DNA of 6,221 nucleotides, from contig NVSL01000030.1 in the NCBI GenBank assembly GCA_002401215.1, positions 15,690-21,910 on the forward strand, in the 5' to 3' direction. The translations under genes were made by a program, and so were the position numbers. The notes under the pieces are model-generated. The model did not search any database. It was not told where the DNA came from and saw only the letters and a program-made list of their open reading frames with translations. The first letter of the stretch is position 1. Every line of letters starts with the position of its first letter. This DNA comes from Flavobacteriaceae bacterium. GTDB taxonomy: Bacteria; Bacteroidota; Bacteroidia; Flavobacteriales; Flavobacteriaceae. Shown in pieces: positions 4,702 to 6,221 of the stretch.

Positions 4702-5055
4702 ATGGCACACGAAGCAGCACATGAATCTCACACAGGATTAATCTGGAAAGTATTCGCTTTCCTTTCAGTAATAACAATTGTAGAAGTTATCTTTGGTATA
4801 ATTAAACCGGCATCTTTACACCTTACATCATTTTTAGGAACGAGCCCACTAAATTGGATTTTCTTAATCTTAACATTGGTAAAAGCATACGGAATTACAT
4901 GGTATTTTATGCACATGAAAGAAGAAAAAGCATCTTTAAGAAGATCAGTCGTTTGGACTTCAGTTTTCTTAATTTGTTATTTAGCAGCACTGTTATTAAT
5001 TGAAGGCAGTTATTTAGCTGATATGATGACACCCTATGTAAAATGGGATTATTAA
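4702..5055 (+). CDS. Cytochrome c oxidase subunit IV (COX4_pro/CyoD-like family)
   Basis: This is a 117-residue membrane protein with three helices at about 13-34, 50-71 and 82-104, the standard layout of the small prokaryotic subunit IV (CyoD/CtaF-type). The conserved block K-A-Y-G-I-T-W-Y-F-M-H-M-K-E-E (61-75) at the end of helix two is diagnostic. The His-rich N-terminus (M-A-H-E-A-A-H-E-S-H) is common in flavobacterial members. The subunit helps assemble or stabilise the oxidase and carries no redox centre. It is the last intact gene of the cluster, followed 21 nt later by a strong terminator. Confidence 0.92.
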   Translation: MAHEAAHESHTGLIWKVFAFLSVITIVEVIFGIIKPASLHLTSFLGTSPLNWIFLILTLVKAYGITWYFMHMKEEKASLRRSVVWTSVFLICYLAALLLIEGSYLADMMTPYVKWDY

Positions 5056-5076
5056 TAAAATAAAATAGTAAATAAG

Positions 5077-5102
5077 AAGGTGGATTTTTCCACCTTTTTT
5101 TT
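5077..5102 (+). terminator. Rho-independent terminator of the oxidase cluster
   Basis: AAGGTGG (5077-5083) pairs with CCACCTT (5090-5096) around the loop ATTTTT, and the T run continues to 5102. The T tail ends only 11 nt before the next ATG at 5114 on the same strand, and no promoter is visible in between. The next gene therefore depends on read-through, unless its promoter overlaps the hairpin. Confidence 0.8.
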
Positions 5103-5113
5103 GAAATCAACTT

Positions 5114-5560
5114 ATGAATAAGAGAATAAAGTTCCTTGTCCTTTTTACACTTTTTATAGTACCATTACTTTTTTATATCTTCTTATCTAAGGGGATTTAT
5201 AAATATGCCAACTTACCAATCTTAACAGAAAATGTAGTTGATGTTGCTGGTAGCGAAACGTTTAAAGATTATTTTACAGTGGTATGCTTTTTAGGTGATG
5301 ATTTGTCCTCAACCAAAGGACAACTTTATAACTTAAATGAAACAATATATAAAAGGTATAACCAAAGCTTGTATTTTCAAACGGTGGTGATTGTACCTCC
5401 CGGAAATGAAACTGAGTTGATAGCCGTAAAAAAACGATTGGGTACCTATGCCGATGCCAGCAAATGGAAATTTGTAACAGCATCAAAAGAAGAAATTGTT
5501 GCGATATTTAACAGCTTTGACTCCCCTTATAAATTAAACGATAATTTTGGTTCTGAATAA
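5114..5560 (+). CDS. Cytochrome oxidase-linked membrane-anchored thioredoxin-fold-like protein, C-terminally truncated
   Basis: The visible protein has 148 residues: a short basic start, one membrane helix (about 6-25) and a soluble domain. I recognise it as the uncharacterised protein that in flavobacteria usually sits between subunit IV and the SCO copper chaperone. Typical features are S-K-G (25-27), L-P-I-L-T-E-N-V (34-41), a strand T-V-V-C-F-L-G-D-D (55-63) and V-V-I-V-P-P-G (91-97), suggesting a thioredoxin/SCO-like fold without a CxxxC copper motif. From memory, full-length members are around 210-230 residues and continue after this point with a strand like Y-V-F-I-I-D-K. Here the frame stops at G-S-E, inside the loop of a perfect inverted repeat, so roughly 70 residues appear to be missing. 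It is probably nonfunctional, or intact in the genome and cut by an assembly error. Confidence 0.7.
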   Translation: MNKRIKFLVLFTLFIVPLLFYIFLSKGIYKYANLPILTENVVDVAGSETFKDYFTVVCFLGDDLSSTKGQLYNLNETIYKRYNQSLYFQTVVIVPPGNETELIAVKKRLGTYADASKWKFVTASKEEIVAIFNSFDSPYKLNDNFGSE

Positions 5561-5574
5561 AGAACCAAAATTAT
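5541..5574. repeat. Perfect 14-bp inverted repeat at the truncation point
   Basis: ATAATTTTGGTTCT (5541-5554) and AGAACCAAAATTAT (5561-5574) are exact reverse complements separated by GAATAA. The left arm is coding sequence of the truncated gene and the loop supplies its stop codon. No T run follows, so it is a poor terminator. Its left arm being ordinary coding DNA suggests a fold-back junction rather than an evolved site. A second small palindrome, TCTCCTAAGGAGA, follows at 5580-5592. Confidence 0.85.
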
Positions 5575-5583
5575 AAATCTCTC

Positions 5584-5784
5584 CTAAGGAGAAATTATTC
5601 CTAGTTGTTTTTTAATATTATCGAAAGCTGAAACAGCTTCTTCAGAAGAAGGAAAAGAATGTGTGTACAAGAAATTACCATGATCTGGACGAACAGTGAT
5701 AACTTTATCGTCACGAAGTACGCTACGTATATCTTTCTTTCTTATCAACATTGTGTCTCCAATACTGATAAAAATAGGATCCAT
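5584..5784 (-). CDS. Small hypothetical protein
   Basis: This is a 66-residue reading frame from the ATG at 5784; the frame is open to a GTG at 5835 (83 residues). I do not recognise the family. The sequence looks like a real small domain: alternating hydrophobic strands F-I-S-I-G-D-T-M-L-I-R-K-K-D-I (5-19) and K-V-I-T-V-R (27-32), then F-L-Y-T-H-S-F, then an amphipathic helix S-S-E-E-A-V-S-A-F-D-N-I-K-K-Q-L (46-61). This beta-rich plus C-terminal helix pattern occurs in many small uncharacterised proteins of bacteria, phages and large viruses. There are no Cys residues, signal peptide or membrane helix. Its stop codon lies inside the small palindrome at 5580-5592. It overlaps the next minus-strand frame, so at least one start is uncertain. 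Confidence 0.5.
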   Translation of the reverse strand: MDPIFISIGDTMLIRKKDIRSVLRDDKVITVRPDHGNFLYTHSFPSSEEAVSAFDNIKKQLGIISP

Positions 5785-5881
5785 CTGTACCACAACTCTC
5801 TTCAATAAAATGTGACGGAATAAAATAAATATCACTTTCTTTTAAATATAAACTAACATTGTTTAATTGAGTTAGTGACAT
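5723..5881 (-). CDS. Possible 52-residue protein overlapping the small hypothetical gene
   Basis: From the ATG at 5881 the minus strand encodes 52 residues (M-S-L-T-Q-L-N-N-V-S-L-Y-L-K...). An AAGGA lies 9 nt before the ATG, an unusually good Shine-Dalgarno for a region attached to flavobacterial DNA. The frame ends 62 nt inside the 66-residue gene in a different frame. It could be a real short upstream protein coupled to the next gene, or the start of a longer gene broken by a frameshift. I see no family. Confidence 0.3.
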   Translation of the reverse strand: MSLTQLNNVSLYLKESDIYFIPSHFIEESCGTDGSYFYQYWRHNVDKKERYT

Positions 5882-6054
5882 AATGGAGAATCCTTAAGAT
5901 AAATAATTTTCGTAATTAAATAGGTCTATTATGGACAATATTGAGGGTTCTTCATTCGGGCACTCACTCAAATGTGAGCCTCCTCCGGAAATAGAAAAAT
6001 GAAATTTCTTAACTTGTCCAAGTTAAAAGTGAACGGAAGGTCATTCAGACTGTT
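5882..6054. other. Intergenic region between divergent frames, with palindromes
   Basis: This stretch lies between the minus-strand small frames and the ankyrin gene and should hold divergent promoters, but I see no clear -7/-33 pair. It contains AATAGGTCTATT, a small hairpin CTCAC-TCAAAT-GTGAG and, 29 nt before the ankyrin ATG, the 8-2-8 palindrome TTAACTTGTCCAAGTTAA at 6009-6026. The last could be a protein-binding operator. Confidence 0.4.
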
Positions 6055-6221
6055 ATGGCAGCGGATTTAATTAGAGCTTCGATTGATGGTGATCTGGAAA
6101 TTGTGAAATTCCTTGTCGAACAAGGAGCCAATATTAATTATCAGAATAACTATGGGTGGACAGCTTTAATTAGTGCTTCTAGAAATGGTCATCTGGAAAT
6201 TGTGAAATTCCTCGTCGAACA
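6055..6221 (+). CDS. Ankyrin-repeat protein, N-terminus (continues beyond window)
   Basis: Fifty-five codons are visible from the ATG at 6055 before the window ends. The protein begins directly inside an ankyrin repeat: A-A-D-L-I-R-A-S-I-D-G-D-L-E-I-V-K-F-L-V-E-Q-G-A-N-I-N, then Y-G-W-T-A-L-I-S-A-S-R-N-G-H-L-E-I-V-K-F-L-V-E. The consensus elements G-x-T-A-L, A-x-x-x-G-H-L-E-I-V-K-F-L and G-A-N-I are all present, with a 33-residue period. There is no signal peptide or other domain yet. Ankyrin repeats mediate protein binding; the target is not predictable. The nearest in-frame upstream stop is at 6010-6012 with no other ATG in between, so the start is well defined. Proteins of this style occur in spirochaetes, intracellular bacteria, protists and giant viruses, and are not typical neighbours of cytochrome oxidase genes. 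Confidence 0.85.
   Translation, partial: MAADLIRASIDGDLEIVKFLVEQGANINYQNNYGWTALISASRNGHLEIVKFLVE
6088..6221 (+). repeat. Near-identical ankyrin repeat DNA, 99-nt period
   Basis: The DNA from 6088 (GGTGATCTGGAAATTG...) recurs from 6187, exactly 99 nt or 33 codons later, with only two mismatches over the ~35 visible bases. Identity at silent positions indicates recent duplication or gene conversion between repeats. Confidence 0.8.

Noticed and set aside
5541..5574. Rho-independent terminator for the truncated gene
   Set aside because: The stem is strong, but it is AT-rich at the base, lacks a T tail on the plus strand and has its stop codon in the loop. A junction artefact or rearrangement explains it better.
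5999..6070. Plus-strand mini-frame of 23 codons before the ankyrin start
   Set aside because: It is short, overlaps the ankyrin start in another frame and contains the palindrome. It could be a leader peptide, but nothing supports translation.

Overview
The window looks like AT-rich chromosomal DNA from the phylum Bacteroidota, most likely a marine-type flavobacterium (Flavobacteriaceae). Three things point there: the gene order ctaB, two tandem cytochrome oxidase subunit III genes, then subunit IV; the Bacteroidota-type promoter elements (-7 TAnnTTTG, with a -33 box about 19 nt upstream); and the protein sequences themselves. The last ~640 bases are different and may not belong to the same locus or organism.

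Layout. (1) 1-1108, minus strand: the 5' part of a DXD-type sugar transferase, cut by the window edge, and a small cupin-fold protein, separated by a terminator-like hairpin. (2) 1165-2080, minus strand: a tRNA-Gly(GCC) / tRNA-Leu(UAA) transcription unit with its own promoter and terminator, surrounded by unusual debris. A tandem copy of the 5' end of tRNA-Leu and two copies of its 3' end each carry an 18-nt palindrome of the type TTCCGATAGCTATCGGAA. A small GIY-YIG nuclease gene lies exactly between the two 3'-end copies, and the start of a second, broken GIY-YIG gene follows the outer copy. (3) 2114-5055, plus strand: an aerobic respiration cluster. CtaB makes heme O, the precursor of heme A. 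Two subunit III proteins and one small subunit IV belong to a heme-copper cytochrome c oxidase whose catalytic subunits I and II are not in the window. A strong terminator closes the run. (4) 5114-5560, plus strand: a membrane-anchored protein that usually follows subunit IV in flavobacteria, here cut off about two thirds of the way through, exactly at a perfect 14-bp inverted repeat. (5) 5575-6221: small overlapping minus-strand reading frames of unknown function and, at the right edge, the first codons of an ankyrin-repeat gene on the plus strand. The genes normally expected next (SCO-type copper chaperone, DUF420 protein) are missing, so this is either a real rearrangement or insertion, or an assembly chimera.

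The strongest candidate for something undescribed is region 2: a repeated module of [tRNA-Leu 3' end with a palindrome in the T-loop] + [GIY-YIG gene], next to the intact tRNA-Leu and a 5'-end duplicate carrying the same palindrome at a different place.
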